A program made the translations under genes and the position numbers. A DNA stretch of 64,000 nucleotides from Peribacillus folii (GTDB taxonomy: Bacteria > Bacillota > Bacilli > Bacillales > DSM-1321): positions 327,015-391,014 of the forward strand of contig NZ_JASJOM010000005.1 in NCBI RefSeq assembly GCF_030271255.1, read 5' to 3'. Position 1 is the stretch's first letter. The number at the start of each line of letters is the position of its first letter. The notes beneath the pieces were generated by a model. It was not told the DNA's origin, did no database searches, and saw only the letters and a program-made list of their open reading frames with translations. Shown here piece after piece: positions 1-9,142 of this stretch.

Positions 1-12
1 TTACAAAACGGT

Positions 13-19
13 CCTCCTT
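13..19 (-). promoter_or_regulatory. RBS of a minus-strand gene left of the window
   Basis: The complement reads AAGGAGG, a full Shine-Dalgarno match pointing out of the left edge. No start codon fits inside the window, so the gene must begin at or just before base 1. The spacing is 12 nt or more, which is long, so the call is tentative. This unseen gene would be divergent from the LysR gene at 362. Confidence 0.4.
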
Positions 20-47
20 AAATACGTTTCCCGCCTCACACCTATAC

Positions 48-61
48 AGAAAACGCTTTCA
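48..61. promoter_or_regulatory. candidate catabolite responsive element (cre)
   Basis: AGAAAACGCTTTCA matches the CcpA cre consensus around its central CG (WTGNAANCGNWNNCW) closely. It lies about 30 bp upstream of the RBS of the off-window minus-strand gene, so CcpA bound here would be expected to repress that gene. The motif match is seen; the function is inferred. Confidence 0.45.
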
Positions 62-361
62 ATGTTCTGGTCAATTTATGCAGCTTTGCCCAAACCCGGT
101 TGTGTACCAAGCGTTACGTGCAATCCTCATGGGCAGACTTATATTGGGAGACAAAATATTGCCTGAAACTAAATTGCAGAATTATACTTTAAGAATATAA
201 TCATCTTCGTTTTCCCATTCATCGACTTACATTTTCGGAACATGTTCCTTACCAAAGCGGCTTTAGAGTTATTATAGATAAAAAGAAAGAATTGTAGAAA
301 TACTTAAAAAAATCTATAATTATACCTAATAAGTATCATTCAATGAACAGGAGGAGCAAGA

Positions 362-1234
362 GTGGAGCTGAGGCATATTCGATATTTCGTGGCACTTGCT
401 GAAGAGCTTAACTTTAGTCGTGCATCCGAGCGCTTACATATTGCCCAACCCCCGCTTAGCAGACAAATCCAGCAATTGGAAGGGGAGGTTGGCGTCCTCC
501 TGTTTCATCGCACCAATCGCCGTGTTGAATTGACCAATGCAGGGAAAGCTTTTCTGGAAAAGGCTTATCAAATGCTTGATTTGGTTGAGGATGCATTTGA
601 TACAGCACGAATGACAGCAAGGGCAGAACACGGGAAGCTGGTGATTGCGTTCACCGGGACCGGAGAAAACATCCTTCCCATCGTGCAGAAGTATCGGGCA
701 AAGTATCCTTCCGTCAACTTGAATCTGCAGCAAATGGGCACGACCGCCCAAATACAGGCATTACAGGGGAAACAGATAGATGTCGGGCTCCTCACCCCGC
801 CTGTTAATAGCGAACAGCTAATCGTAAAAAATTATATGCATCTTCCTTTAAAAGCCATGCTGCCTGAGAACCATCCCTTGGCCATGAAAGGGGTTCCCCT
901 ATCCATAGCAGACCTGTCAGACGAATCATTTGTTATTACCCCAAGGATAATTGGACCAGGCTTCTACGATGTGATTACAAAAGTCTGCCTTCAAGCCGGA
1001 TTTTCCCCCAATATAACGGTCGAGACGCATGACCTCCAAACGGTAATGTCTCTCGTATCGCTGGGGATGGGCGTCTCGCTTACAGCTGGAAATGCCCAAA
1101 CCTCTGGAGTTGTCCTAAGGGAACTGGCGGATACGTCAGTTACGCTGGATATTGCCATAGCATACCGCCGTGATGAGAAATCAGAGGTGTTCCATTCGTT
1201 TCTGGATATGTTTTTCGATCATTATTCCATGTAA
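362..1234 (+). CDS. LysR-family transcriptional regulator
   Basis: A 290-residue LysR-type regulator of normal family length. Residues 1-60 form the winged helix-turn-helix (FVALAEELNFSRASERLHIAQ, then PPLSRQIQQLE), and residues 90-290 the periplasmic-binding-protein-like effector domain. The start is GTG at 362 with AGGAGG about 7 nt upstream. LysR regulators usually control a divergent target, here the gene leaving the window on the left. An inverted pair ATTATAGAT/ATCTATAAT at 271-279 and 312-320 lies between them. The effector cannot be named; the N-terminus resembles the aromatic-catabolism (CatR/BenM) and AlsR group, which is only a hint. Confidence 0.88.
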   Translation: MELRHIRYFVALAEELNFSRASERLHIAQPPLSRQIQQLEGEVGVLLFHRTNRRVELTNAGKAFLEKAYQMLDLVEDAFDTARMTARAEHGKLVIAFTGTGENILPIVQKYRAKYPSVNLNLQQMGTTAQIQALQGKQIDVGLLTPPVNSEQLIVKNYMHLPLKAMLPENHPLAMKGVPLSIADLSDESFVITPRIIGPGFYDVITKVCLQAGFSPNITVETHDLQTVMSLVSLGMGVSLTAGNAQTSGVVLRELADTSVTLDIAIAYRRDEKSEVFHSFLDMFFDHYSM

Positions 1235-1440
1235 AATGGGGAGAGCCGCCTAACGGATTTTAGTGCCGGCTTGGTTTTGAGGGACTGCTTCTGATGAATA
1301 ACTAGGTATCACTTTCAGTTATCGCAAAAAGCTAACCCCATTATGGAAGCAGATTACGCGCCCTATGGTGAAAGCAAATCGAGACGGAGGCTACTTAAAG
1401 GAGAAGTATCTATCGTTAGCTTTTAATGATGAGGCTATAC

Positions 1441-1512
1441 CCTGCCCCCGATAAATACCAAAAAGAGCTGCCTGAAAGACAGCTCCAATCTGCAGCTAAC
1501 ATACCCGTTAGT
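1441..1512 (-). repeat. dispersed 3'-end element, copy 1
   Basis: Complete copy: left box CCTGCCCC, hairpin GAGCTG(N9)CAGCTC at 1465-1485, right box with CTAAC and CCGTTAG. Read on the minus strand the hairpin is followed by a run of U, as in an intrinsic terminator. It lies downstream of the EamA gene ending at 1661. The rest of 1235-1660 shows no gene. Confidence 0.7.
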
Positions 1513-1660
1513 GTATGCACACTATTCCAAAAACAATTTGTAAAAAAACCATCCAGGGCTAGGTTAGCTTGATGGAAATGCATTCGATGTTTTCCCAGTG
1601 CATATTCAACGTCTGCCATGGAGTTGGCTTATAACGAAGAATAATAATTAGTTATTGTAT

Positions 1661-2608
1661 TTAAATTCCCTTTCCAGTGCTCCTAATCTGCCTTTGAGTT
1701 GTTTCTCTAACGCTTAAAACCACACCGAGAATGACAATTACTCCGCCAAAAACTTGGCTTATTCGCACAACTTCATGAAGAATAATTACGGAAAATAGCA
1801 CACCAAAGATAGGCACAAGGTTCATTAACGTAACGGCAGAGCTGGAAGATAATTTGCGTAATCCGAAGTTATATAATAAAAAGGCTATGACAGAACAGAA
1901 TACTCCTAAATATAGCAACATGAGAAAGGATCCCATACTTGGCATTCTCCAACTGGATTTCTCTATAAATGCTACCGGAATAAACGTAATCGCCCCTGCT
2001 ACAGTTTGATAAAAAGATAAAGTAATCATAGAATAATTATTTACGAGTTTACGGGTTGTAAAGTTATAAAAAGCAAAAACAAATCCTGCAATTATTAATA
2101 TGATATTACCAATTAGCTGTTGATCGCCTTCTTGGCTTTGAGGGTTATACGAAATTTGAAACACACCAATCATGGCTATTATAATTCCAAGACCCTTTAT
2201 CCAAGAAATTTTTATTTTATAAAAAAGAAATTCGATTAGCGCTGTTATAGCAGGATATGATGCTACAATAATTGCAGCAATAGATGCTGTAGTAAGGTTC
2301 ACTCCTATGTTTTCTAAACCAAAGTAAATGGTAGTACCTAATATTCCACTAACTGACATTAATGCTACATCTTTAATTGGAGGTTTCGCTTTATTTTTTT
2401 TAAATAAAAGAATGATACCTAAAATAATAGCAGCTATAACAAAACGGGCTGCACCTAGTGTAAGCGGTGAAAAAGAAGCATATGCCATTTTTGTAGCAAC
2501 AAACGATGTACTCCATAAAAGTACGGCAATTATAGAAGCAATTAGATATATACTGCTTCCTTTTTTCGTTTTTGCCTTCTGTTGATATTTCCCTTGGATT
2601 GTATTCAC
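1661..2608 (-). CDS. EamA/DMT-family transporter
   Basis: A 315-residue drug/metabolite transporter with ten predicted membrane helices in two EamA halves; a typical SxxFxxxK/R-type start of helix 1 is seen as WSTSFVATKMAY. The longest open frame begins at 2737, but its first part runs through a dispersed repeat copy. GTG at 2608 has AGGAGG six bases upstream and begins just before the first membrane segment, so it is taken as the start. EamA proteins export amino acids or other small metabolites; the substrate is unknown. The MarR-GNAT gene upstream is on the same strand about 230 bp away and could be cotranscribed, though a repeat-borne terminator lies between. Confidence 0.85.
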   Translation of the reverse strand: MNTIQGKYQQKAKTKKGSSIYLIASIIAVLLWSTSFVATKMAYASFSPLTLGAARFVIAAIILGIILLFKKNKAKPPIKDVALMSVSGILGTTIYFGLENIGVNLTTASIAAIIVASYPAITALIEFLFYKIKISWIKGLGIIIAMIGVFQISYNPQSQEGDQQLIGNIILIIAGFVFAFYNFTTRKLVNNYSMITLSFYQTVAGAITFIPVAFIEKSSWRMPSMGSFLMLLYLGVFCSVIAFLLYNFGLRKLSSSSAVTLMNLVPIFGVLFSVIILHEVVRISQVFGGVIVILGVVLSVRETTQRQIRSTGKGI

Positions 2609-2682
2609 TTCAAGCCTCCTGAACCTCAGTATTAGTCCCTTCTTACATAGCAATGAAACTTTACAAGACTTAAAACTACCAT

Positions 2683-2758
2683 CCTGCCCCGATAGTCCCA
2701 GTAGAAAAAGCTGCCTGAAAGACAGCTCCGAGCTCAAGCTAACGCACCCGTTCGTTTA
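2683..2758 (-). repeat. dispersed 3'-end element, copy 2
   Basis: Complete copy with left box CCTGCCCCG, hairpin AGCTGCCTGAAAGACAGCT and right box GCTAACGCACCCGTT. It sits between the MarR-GNAT gene, whose 3' end is at 2836, and the EamA gene, in terminator polarity for the former. Confidence 0.75.
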
Positions 2759-2835
2759 TGATAAAACTCGATTCTTAGTAAGAAATCGCGTCCTTTAATG
2801 AGAGATCGCACTGGATCATTGCTTCGTGAAAATGA

Positions 2836-3756
2836 TTAATCATTCTGTAACTTCAGTTCCCAAAGTTCCTCCACAAGGTCTTGCCCCCACATGAGCTGCT
2901 CATTTGCTTCAGTCAGCTCAAATCCGAATTTACTATATAATCTTCTAGCTGTTTTCAGTTGACTTACCGTTTCTAAAGATAATTTTTCATATTGCGTTTT
3001 TTGGCAGTAGTTAATTATTGTTTGTAGTAATTTCATTCCTACACCTTTTCCACGGGCAGACGGATCAACAATGAACCATCTTAATTGAGCTGTTTGATCA
3101 TCTTTTTTGACCAAACCGATGCATCCAGCAAAAGCCCGATCCACTTCTGCAATCCATATCTTTTCGATTTCTGCTTCAAAGGTGTTGCGGAGATAGTCTA
3201 AAAATTCATCATCAAATCCACAGTTGTCTATATAAAATTCTCTTTGTTTCTCAATCATTATTTCCTTATCATCATCTGTATAATGATCTCGTATTGTTAC
3301 AGCCGATTCATCTTCAGTATGTTGCTTGGTTAATATCTTTTCAATTGTCACCATTGATTCCAGAAGTTTTTGTTGATCGCTCAAACTAGTATCTTCGAAA
3401 AGCTTCATTACTTGTTGATTAGCTTTATTTTCTAAACCCTGATAAATATCTTTTCCTTCTGATGTCAAATGGAGGAAGAAAACACGACTATCCTGTTCGC
3501 ATTTTACCTTATAAATAATATTTTCATTTTCAAAACGCTTTAATACTTTACTGACATATCCCTTGTCTAATTTTAATTGTTCTTGTAATACTCTTGCTGT
3601 ACAAGTATTTATTTTATTAATTTCATATAACATCCTTATCTCTACTAGAGATAAGGATTCATCATATACATACTGGTTGAATAAAGATTGGTAGTTAAAA
3701 TAAAAACGATTGAAATTCCTGATTCCTTCGATTATAGAAAGATTAGGTTGCGCCAT
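2836..3756 (-). CDS. MarR-GNAT fusion: regulator with acetyltransferase domain
   Basis: A 306-residue two-domain protein. Residues 1-140 are a MarR winged helix (EIRMLYEI, then QLKLDKGYVSKVLKRFE and a DSR wing). Residues 155-300 are a GNAT N-acetyltransferase with the acetyl-CoA loop ARGKGVGMKLL. The frame opens 18 bp earlier at TTG, but ATG at 3756 has GCAGGAG at proper spacing. Two identical-type palindromes at 3783-3799 and 3821-3837 precede the start, so autoregulation is likely. MarR-GNAT fusions are known in firmicutes and actinobacteria; the acetylated substrate is not predictable. The downstream EamA exporter is a candidate target gene. Confidence 0.88.
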   Translation of the reverse strand: MAQPNLSIIEGIRNFNRFYFNYQSLFNQYVYDESLSLVEIRMLYEINKINTCTARVLQEQLKLDKGYVSKVLKRFENENIIYKVKCEQDSRVFFLHLTSEGKDIYQGLENKANQQVMKLFEDTSLSDQQKLLESMVTIEKILTKQHTEDESAVTIRDHYTDDDKEIMIEKQREFYIDNCGFDDEFLDYLRNTFEAEIEKIWIAEVDRAFAGCIGLVKKDDQTAQLRWFIVDPSARGKGVGMKLLQTIINYCQKTQYEKLSLETVSQLKTARRLYSKFGFELTEANEQLMWGQDLVEELWELKLQND

Positions 3757-3782
3757 GATAAAAAACTCCTGCAAATTAAATT

Positions 3783-3837
3783 AGTTGAAAAAAACAACTT
3801 GTTGAAATTATAGGTGAATTAGTTGATAAAAACAACT
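3783..3837. promoter_or_regulatory. tandem MarR-type operators
   Basis: Two copies of AGTTG-N7-CAACT, at 3783-3799 and 3821-3837, 38 bp centre to centre, directly upstream of the MarR-GNAT gene. Perfect 5-bp arms with an A-rich spacer fit a MarR dimer site. Bases 3838-4242 hold no gene; a degenerate repeat-like hairpin (CTGCCGATCAG) occurs near 4050. Confidence 0.65.
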
Positions 3838-4242
3838 ATTTTCTAAACGTTTTTACATTCTTCTCGCTTTCCTTACCTGATATTGCACATACTCGCAATA
3901 ATACAAGCCATATTGTTTCCATAAGGAACGGTAGGAATTCACTGATTAACAACAAAAATGAAATCCACCTACTCAACCATATGGCCCGATTGTGAAGCAC
4001 AGATCAACCACCACGCTTGAATATCCCGCCCCGAAAATTGAAACGGAGCTGCCGATCAGCACCTTTTCATTTTTACCTATCGCATCCCTATTAATAGGGA
4101 GCAAGCAATGGATTCCTAGGATTTCCGCCTTCAACACACTCTAAAACGGCATGTAATTTTGCGTCTCTCGTATATGCAGTTCAAAGCTACCCTCTCGTTG
4201 TCGTAGATCTCCCTTTATATCAAAAGACTGTGAAGGTGAACC

Positions 4243-4920
4243 CTACTCATAATCATATACATCCATTATCAGCTCGACCTTTTCCGGTATCATTTGTTGA
4301 AGGGATTCTTTTGTTGCAAAGCGTTCATCGTTGGAAAGCGCGGTTATATAGTCACCATCATACCCTACCCAAAATAGAGTGGAGCCCTCAGTTAAAGTTA
4401 CTATCGGGGTATTGGCCATCCACTTTAATTTGAATAGTCTGGTTCGGTTTTTTTTAGTCCTTTTGACCGGATATGGTGACTCGTATTCCCTTTGCTCCAT
4501 TCCGAACACATCGTGTTTTAGGGACCACAAGGACAAGTTCAACATGCCTCCATTTCCGTACAAATAAGGATAATATTCGTTGAATTGCTGCGGGCTGCGG
4601 ATGGTCGCCTTTACATAAAGCCTGTCTTTGCGATTCACCTGCATATAATGGAACGCTATATTTTGCCTCTTAAACAGCTCTTCGTACTCTGCTTGCTGAA
4701 AATCATGGATTTCCGCAAGTGAATATATGGGGTAATGATTTAGGCTATCCATCCAACTACAAAAGAAATTTTCATGAAAATATGGATGATCGCTATCACG
4801 ATCACAAAAAAAATCTACGATATATGGGAACTCCCCGTTGATCTCAAAAGGATAAGTGGCTTCCTCCACCGGCACAGTTATTACTTTTTCGCGAGGGAAG
4901 AAACTTATTTCCACCTTCAA
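4243..4920 (-). CDS. conserved hypothetical protein
   Basis: About 225 residues, soluble, rich in aromatic and acidic residues, no signal peptide or membrane helix, no motif I recognise. The open frame could begin at GTG 4929, but that codon abuts the RBS GAGGGGTGA; TTG at 4920 is better spaced. No function is proposed. It lies between the MarR-GNAT and Nudix genes on the same strand. Confidence 0.6.
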   Translation of the reverse strand: MKVEISFFPREKVITVPVEEATYPFEINGEFPYIVDFFCDRDSDHPYFHENFFCSWMDSLNHYPIYSLAEIHDFQQAEYEELFKRQNIAFHYMQVNRKDRLYVKATIRSPQQFNEYYPYLYGNGGMLNLSLWSLKHDVFGMEQREYESPYPVKRTKKNRTRLFKLKWMANTPIVTLTEGSTLFWVGYDGDYITALSNDERFATKESLQQMIPEKVELIMDVYDYE

Positions 4921-5008
4921 TTGAATCACCCCTCTTCATAGGTTTTACAGGTTTGAACCCATTATTTAATGATCACCTGATGAATATTGGAAAATTTCTT
5001 TTGAAAAA

Positions 5009-5626
5009 TCAATCAAAATAGACAGGTTCTTGTGGATTGTGTAAATGCTTAAAAGCCAATTGAATTTGCGATTCCGTATTTCTAGCGATTGATAATGATG
5101 GCAGTTCAGTTTCAGCAAAAAAACCGACTGCACTCGTTTCGATTCCTTCTTTAGGTTGTCCGCCCATTATTTCACATAGGATAAACATTTTATAAACGTG
5201 ATAAAGGGAAGGCGGGTGCGGATGACACTTCTTATCAAGGACACCTATCAATTTAATGGCTTTGACGTCAAACCCTGATTCTTCCTTTACCTCTTTGACT
5301 GCAACTTCACTCGGAGTTAATCCTATGTCGCCCCAACCTCCAGGTAAAGACCAAGCTCCATCAGTGTTTTCTCGCACCATTAAAATCTTTTGATCTCTAA
5401 AGACAACTGACCTAATATCGACCTTAGGTGTCGCATAACCGGTTTCATTGGCAAACAGATCTTTTATTACGGTCTGGTTCGTATCTGTTTGATGCGCCAA
5501 GATTTCAACGCTTATATTTCTTACCGCTTCAAATCTTTCCAGATCATAAACATCCTTCGAATACGTTAATCCCGCCTGTGCAATGGATTGGAGTTGTTTC
5601 GCCCATTCAAGCCATTTAGGTTCCAT
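5009..5626 (-). CDS. Nudix hydrolase with N-terminal NUDIX_N domain
   Basis: A 205-residue protein. Residues 1-60 form the helical NUDIX_N region (start MEPKWLEWAKQLQS), and residues 65-190 the Nudix fold. The Nudix box is seen as GGWGDIGLTPSEVAVKEVKE followed by ESGF; the usual Arg before the metal-binding Glu pair is Lys, and the upstream Glu is replaced by Leu (GLT for GET). This architecture matches the CDP-choline pyrophosphatase type described in B. cereus and YjhB-like proteins, so hydrolysis of a nucleoside diphosphate derivative is likely; the exact substrate is inferred. Confidence 0.82.
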   Translation of the reverse strand: MEPKWLEWAKQLQSIAQAGLTYSKDVYDLERFEAVRNISVEILAHQTDTNQTVIKDLFANETGYATPKVDIRSVVFRDQKILMVRENTDGAWSLPGGWGDIGLTPSEVAVKEVKEESGFDVKAIKLIGVLDKKCHPHPPSLYHVYKMFILCEIMGGQPKEGIETSAVGFFAETELPSLSIARNTESQIQLAFKHLHNPQEPVYFD

Positions 5627-5683
5627 TTATTTCACCGCCATTTTAATACTACCTAAATATTACCACGATTCCTTTGGAGTGGA

Positions 5684-5765
5684 TAATACCCCTATCGCGA
5701 CAGTTGCATGAAAAAAAGCCGTCATAATGACAGCTTCGACCTTCTGCTAACACATCCGTCAATGA
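5684..5765 (-). repeat. dispersed 3'-end element, copy 3 (diverged)
   Basis: Diverged copy with a shortened hairpin (AGCCGTCATAATGACAGCT) and right box CTGCTAACACATCCGT, immediately 3' of the minus-strand ger pseudogene ending at 5782. Confidence 0.55.
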
Positions 5766-5781
5766 GAGGCAGACGATTCGT

Positions 5782-6544
5782 TTAATCATGATCATCGGGA
5801 TATCTATGTTCACTGTTAACCAATGTTTCTAAGTCACCCCTGTATAAAGAGTCTTTTATTTCTTTCACTCTAAAAGGAATGAGCGGAGAAAGGTATGGGA
5901 CTCCAACGGATTTTAAACTGATCATATGCAGTAATATAAGGGTAGCACCGATAATGATCCCGGCGTAACCGCAGTAATAAGCCAATATAATGATGATAAA
6001 TCGCAGGGTACTAAATGCTGCTGTGAGTCCTGAATTGCCAAACAGGGTTCCCGTAATGAACGTTAACCCGACAATGGCATTTTCCGAAAAGCCAAAAACC
6101 ATTCCATTAGGCATTCTTTCTCCCGAAGACTCTTCGAGTGCCCTCTCTTTCCATTGGCCAGTGTCTGCAATGATCACTTCTAAAAACCCGTCAAATATCA
6201 TTATGGTTTTACCCTGGATTAGGGCATCACGTACATCTTGATAAGTCTTGGTGATTTCAATGCTAGCTGTGGAAAGAATATGATTGGCTAGATGATGTAT
6301 GAACTCCCGATTGATGGAAGGTTTAGTTAAGTAAAAGGTCTCTATAATTCGAAGGATTATTGAATTCTGAAGCAATTCCGTATCGACCAAACCATCCAAA
6401 TACATTTAACGTCATAGCTGGATTGGTTCCAAGCTTGATTTCTCTAATGCTTAAATCGGATGTATTGTGGAAGTTCTTTTTTATATGGTTACTATTCTTC
6501 TCTTGATCCTCCTGCAAAGGATGACACATAGTTCCCAACCACAT
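5782..6544 (-). pseudogene. gerA-type spore germination gene, decayed
   Basis: Remnant of a Ger A-subunit (GerAA/GerKA family, about 480-530 residues when intact). The 5' part, in one frame, reads NTSDLSIREIKLGTNPAMTL, as at the family N-terminus. At about 6405 the homology shifts frame to MYLDGLVDTELLQ, consistent with a single-base indel. The second frame continues to KERALEESSGER and then jumps straight to the C-terminal membrane region (SLKSVGVPYLSPLIPFRVKE), so the whole central part found in family members is missing. Only one C-terminal membrane block remains. No B or C partner follows. It is therefore called a pseudogene; the complete ger operon is at 56.5-60.2 kb. Confidence 0.82.
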
Positions 6545-6675
6545 AAAAATTTTTTATGCTTTTAGTATGTTCAAAAAGGAAACAATGTAATTCAGTCCAT
6601 GTATGCGATAAAAGGTTGTTATACATGGAATTGTATATACCATCATTAGGAGATACTTTGCTGTTTGTATGTCCA

Positions 6676-6716
6676 TAAAAAAGGAAGGAAAATGGGGAGT
6701 TCCCTTCGCCTTCCTT
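6676..6716 (-). terminator. intrinsic terminator of MATE gene
   Basis: AAGGAAGG at 6681-6688 pairs with CCTTCCTT at 6709-6716; on the minus strand the stem is followed by TTTTTTA. It lies just 3' of the MATE gene. Confidence 0.7.
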
Positions 6717-6734
6717 AATGGATGTTTTCCTTAT

Positions 6735-8087
6735 TCACTGTACCAATTCAGTCAAATCCGGCTGCAATTTAGTCCGCAGAACATACAGCATGGCGGCCCC
6801 GACAAGAAATGCCACGGCATCCGCAATGACCAGCGACCAGACCACCCCATGGAAGCCGTTCAGCTGATTGGCGATGAACAATACAGGAATCAGCGTGATG
6901 CCTTGGATGATTGACATGATGAACGCGGCAGTTCCTTGTGCCGTCGCCTGGAAGATCCCGGTAAACAATGTGGTCATTCCTGTAATGAACAAGGATAAAA
7001 ATGTCACATGCAGAATGTAGCTTCCCATTTCAATTAACTGCGGGTCATTCGTAAATAAACCAATTAAATGATCGGAAATCAAATAGACGATGATGCCGAA
7101 CACGACCGCTAACGCCACGATCGCTTTAATCGTAAATCCTATCGTATGCTTCATCCGTAATTTATTCGCTGTGAAAGAAAAGGCTATCAACGGCACCACT
7201 CCCTCGCATAAGCCCATCAGAATGAACTCAGGAAATTGCAGTAAACGTGATGAAATCCCGAATGCCGCTACGGCCTGATCGCCATATTCGACAAGAAACT
7301 GGTTAAAGATGAGCGACATGGCCCCCATGAACACACTCATAATAAAGACGGGAATGCCGATTTTCAAGACGTTGCCCAGTATTTCCTTTGTAGCCTTGAA
7401 CCATGTGAGCGAGACAGTTAGGAATTGGCTCTTATATCCCATATGGAAGGCATAGAATGCACTCCCGACCAAGTTGGAAATGACCGTCGCAGACGCAACG
7501 CCGATTACATCCCAATGAAATACGAAGATGACGAACGCATCGAGAAGGATATTGACGACAACACTGAGAATCATTCCGATCATCGACGTGATTGCCGCAC
7601 CCTCCGAGCGCACGATATTCTCCAGGGTGAAGAATAATACGACGAATGGTGAACCTATAAGCATGACGGTGACATAGTCCTTCGTGAATCCAAAGGAATC
7701 AGGCGTTGCCCCCAGGCCATGAACGATTGGGCCGATCAACGGGAGACAGACGGCCATCAAGATAAGACCGAGAACTAAACTGCTGTAAAAGGCGAAGGAA
7801 GATACATGCTTTACCTCCCTATATTTTTTCTCTCCAAGCAAACGGGAGATGAATGCGCCGCCGCCCACGCCAATCAAGTTGCCTAGCGCCATGATGACGG
7901 CGAATAATGGCAAGGTTAGTGCCAGTGCGGTTAACATGGCCGTATCGTGAAGTGTACCAAGGAAATAGGCATTCAAGATCGAATAGATGACACTCATTGA
8001 CGTTCCTAGCATCATGGGTACAGCGAAGTGGGCTACGGCCTTTGCTACCGGTGCTTTTTCAAAGTAATGGAGGTTTTCTGAATCCAT
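6735..8087 (-). CDS. MATE-family multidrug/metabolite efflux transporter
   Basis: A 450-residue membrane protein with about twelve helices in two MatE halves; the N-terminal half starts VAKAVAHFAVPMMLGTSMSV. It would export cationic drugs or metabolites using a Na+ or H+ gradient. The frame opens at GTG 8099, but ATG at 8087 is better placed behind GGTG. It is divergent from a TetR regulator at 8225, and perfect and imperfect palindromes in the 137-bp gap suggest repression by that regulator. The substrate is unknown. Confidence 0.88.
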   Translation of the reverse strand: MDSENLHYFEKAPVAKAVAHFAVPMMLGTSMSVIYSILNAYFLGTLHDTAMLTALALTLPLFAVIMALGNLIGVGGGAFISRLLGEKKYREVKHVSSFAFYSSLVLGLILMAVCLPLIGPIVHGLGATPDSFGFTKDYVTVMLIGSPFVVLFFTLENIVRSEGAAITSMIGMILSVVVNILLDAFVIFVFHWDVIGVASATVISNLVGSAFYAFHMGYKSQFLTVSLTWFKATKEILGNVLKIGIPVFIMSVFMGAMSLIFNQFLVEYGDQAVAAFGISSRLLQFPEFILMGLCEGVVPLIAFSFTANKLRMKHTIGFTIKAIVALAVVFGIIVYLISDHLIGLFTNDPQLIEMGSYILHVTFLSLFITGMTTLFTGIFQATAQGTAAFIMSIIQGITLIPVLFIANQLNGFHGVVWSLVIADAVAFLVGAAMLYVLRTKLQPDLTELVQ

Positions 8088-8121
8088 GCGGGTCACCACT
8101 TTCCTTATTTTTCAGGCTTTT

Positions 8122-8140
8122 AATCTAACGCTGTTAGATT
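8122..8140. promoter_or_regulatory. TetR-type operator
   Basis: AATCTAAC-GCT-GTTAGATT is a perfect inverted repeat with 8-bp arms, between the divergent MATE and TetR genes. Related half-palindromes TTACAGTGTTAGATG (8147-8161) and TTACACTGTTAGTT (about 8195-8208) follow, giving three possible binding sites sharing a GTTAG core. Confidence 0.7.
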
Positions 8141-8224
8141 GCCCCTTACAGTGTTAGATGATATCATAAACCTATGACCATGTAAATCATAAACTTACAC
8201 TGTTAGTTTTAAGGAGGCAGACCA

Positions 8225-8905
8225 ATGAAAAAGCAACAGCCCCAGATTTCGGAGGATAAGATCTTAGAAGCTTCATGGGAGCTTCTCGGGGAAGACGGCA
8301 TCGAGAAATTCAGCTTGAGACGATTGGCCACCCGGCTTGGAATTCAGGCTCCCTCTCTGTACTGGTACTTCAAGAGCAAGCAGCATCTCTACCAGCGACT
8401 GGCCAATCATGTATCCATCATGATCCTGAAGGAGTTTCACTCCGACGGGGACTGGAAGGAGCAACTGACGGAACTTGCAATCACGGTACGGAGTGTGCTC
8501 AGCCGATATCCTTGCTCGACACAGCTGATGATGATGACGCTGCCCCACGAACCCGACATCATCCGGTTCACCAACCGTATGCTGCTTTGCGTGGAATCGA
8601 CAACGCTTGAGCAAGAGCAGAAAATGCAAGTGGTCACCACGCTTGTCAATTATGTCTATTACTTCGTTCTGGACGATTACCAGCATGAACGGAATGTTGC
8701 TGCCATCATGAAGGACCAGGAAACGGAGCCTGGCGAGGAGGTGACTCGCCTTCTGGACTCCATGAGCGAGTCGGACGCCGGACTGTTCCGGAGGATGTTC
8801 ACAGATGGCCTGTTCAACCTGATGGGATCGGATCGATCGTTTGAGTTCGGATTGACGGTGATCCTGGCCGGGGTGGAGCAAATCATGAAGGATCCAAAGA
8901 AGTAG
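8225..8905 (+). CDS. TetR/AcrR-family transcriptional regulator
   Basis: A 226-residue regulator. The N-terminal HTH is clear (GIEKFSLRRLATRLGIQAPS, then LYWYFKSKQHLYQ), followed by a TetR_C-type ligand domain. RBS AAGGAGG lies 7 bp before ATG 8225. It probably represses itself and the divergent MATE transporter through the palindromes at 8122-8208, the usual layout for a drug-responsive repressor-exporter pair. The inducer is unknown. Bases 8906-9142 carry no gene. Confidence 0.9.
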   Translation: MKKQQPQISEDKILEASWELLGEDGIEKFSLRRLATRLGIQAPSLYWYFKSKQHLYQRLANHVSIMILKEFHSDGDWKEQLTELAITVRSVLSRYPCSTQLMMMTLPHEPDIIRFTNRMLLCVESTTLEQEQKMQVVTTLVNYVYYFVLDDYQHERNVAAIMKDQETEPGEEVTRLLDSMSESDAGLFRRMFTDGLFNLMGSDRSFEFGLTVILAGVEQIMKDPKK

Positions 8906-9142
8906 CTGAATGGAGACATACTGTTAAGTTCCAAGGGAATCCATTTCATCAAAACCCACTACCCGTACATAAAAGGAGCAATCAAGCTGTAATGGGAAAA
9001 TGCTCCATTCCATTGAAGAATCCCTCCTTTCCTGCTCGTTAATAAACTTGCCTGAAGATCACGTAATAATGGGCTGGTAGCCAAGTTACCAAAATCAGCT
9101 TTGGGCAATAAGCTACCTATATAGGCGAGGGGGGGCGAGAAA

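Noticed and set aside
1416..1619. 67-residue minus-strand ORF
   Set aside because: It runs through repeat copy 1 and has no RBS.
8273..8881. 202-residue frame antisense to the TetR gene
   Set aside because: Shadow of a well-supported regulator gene; no RBS or family match.
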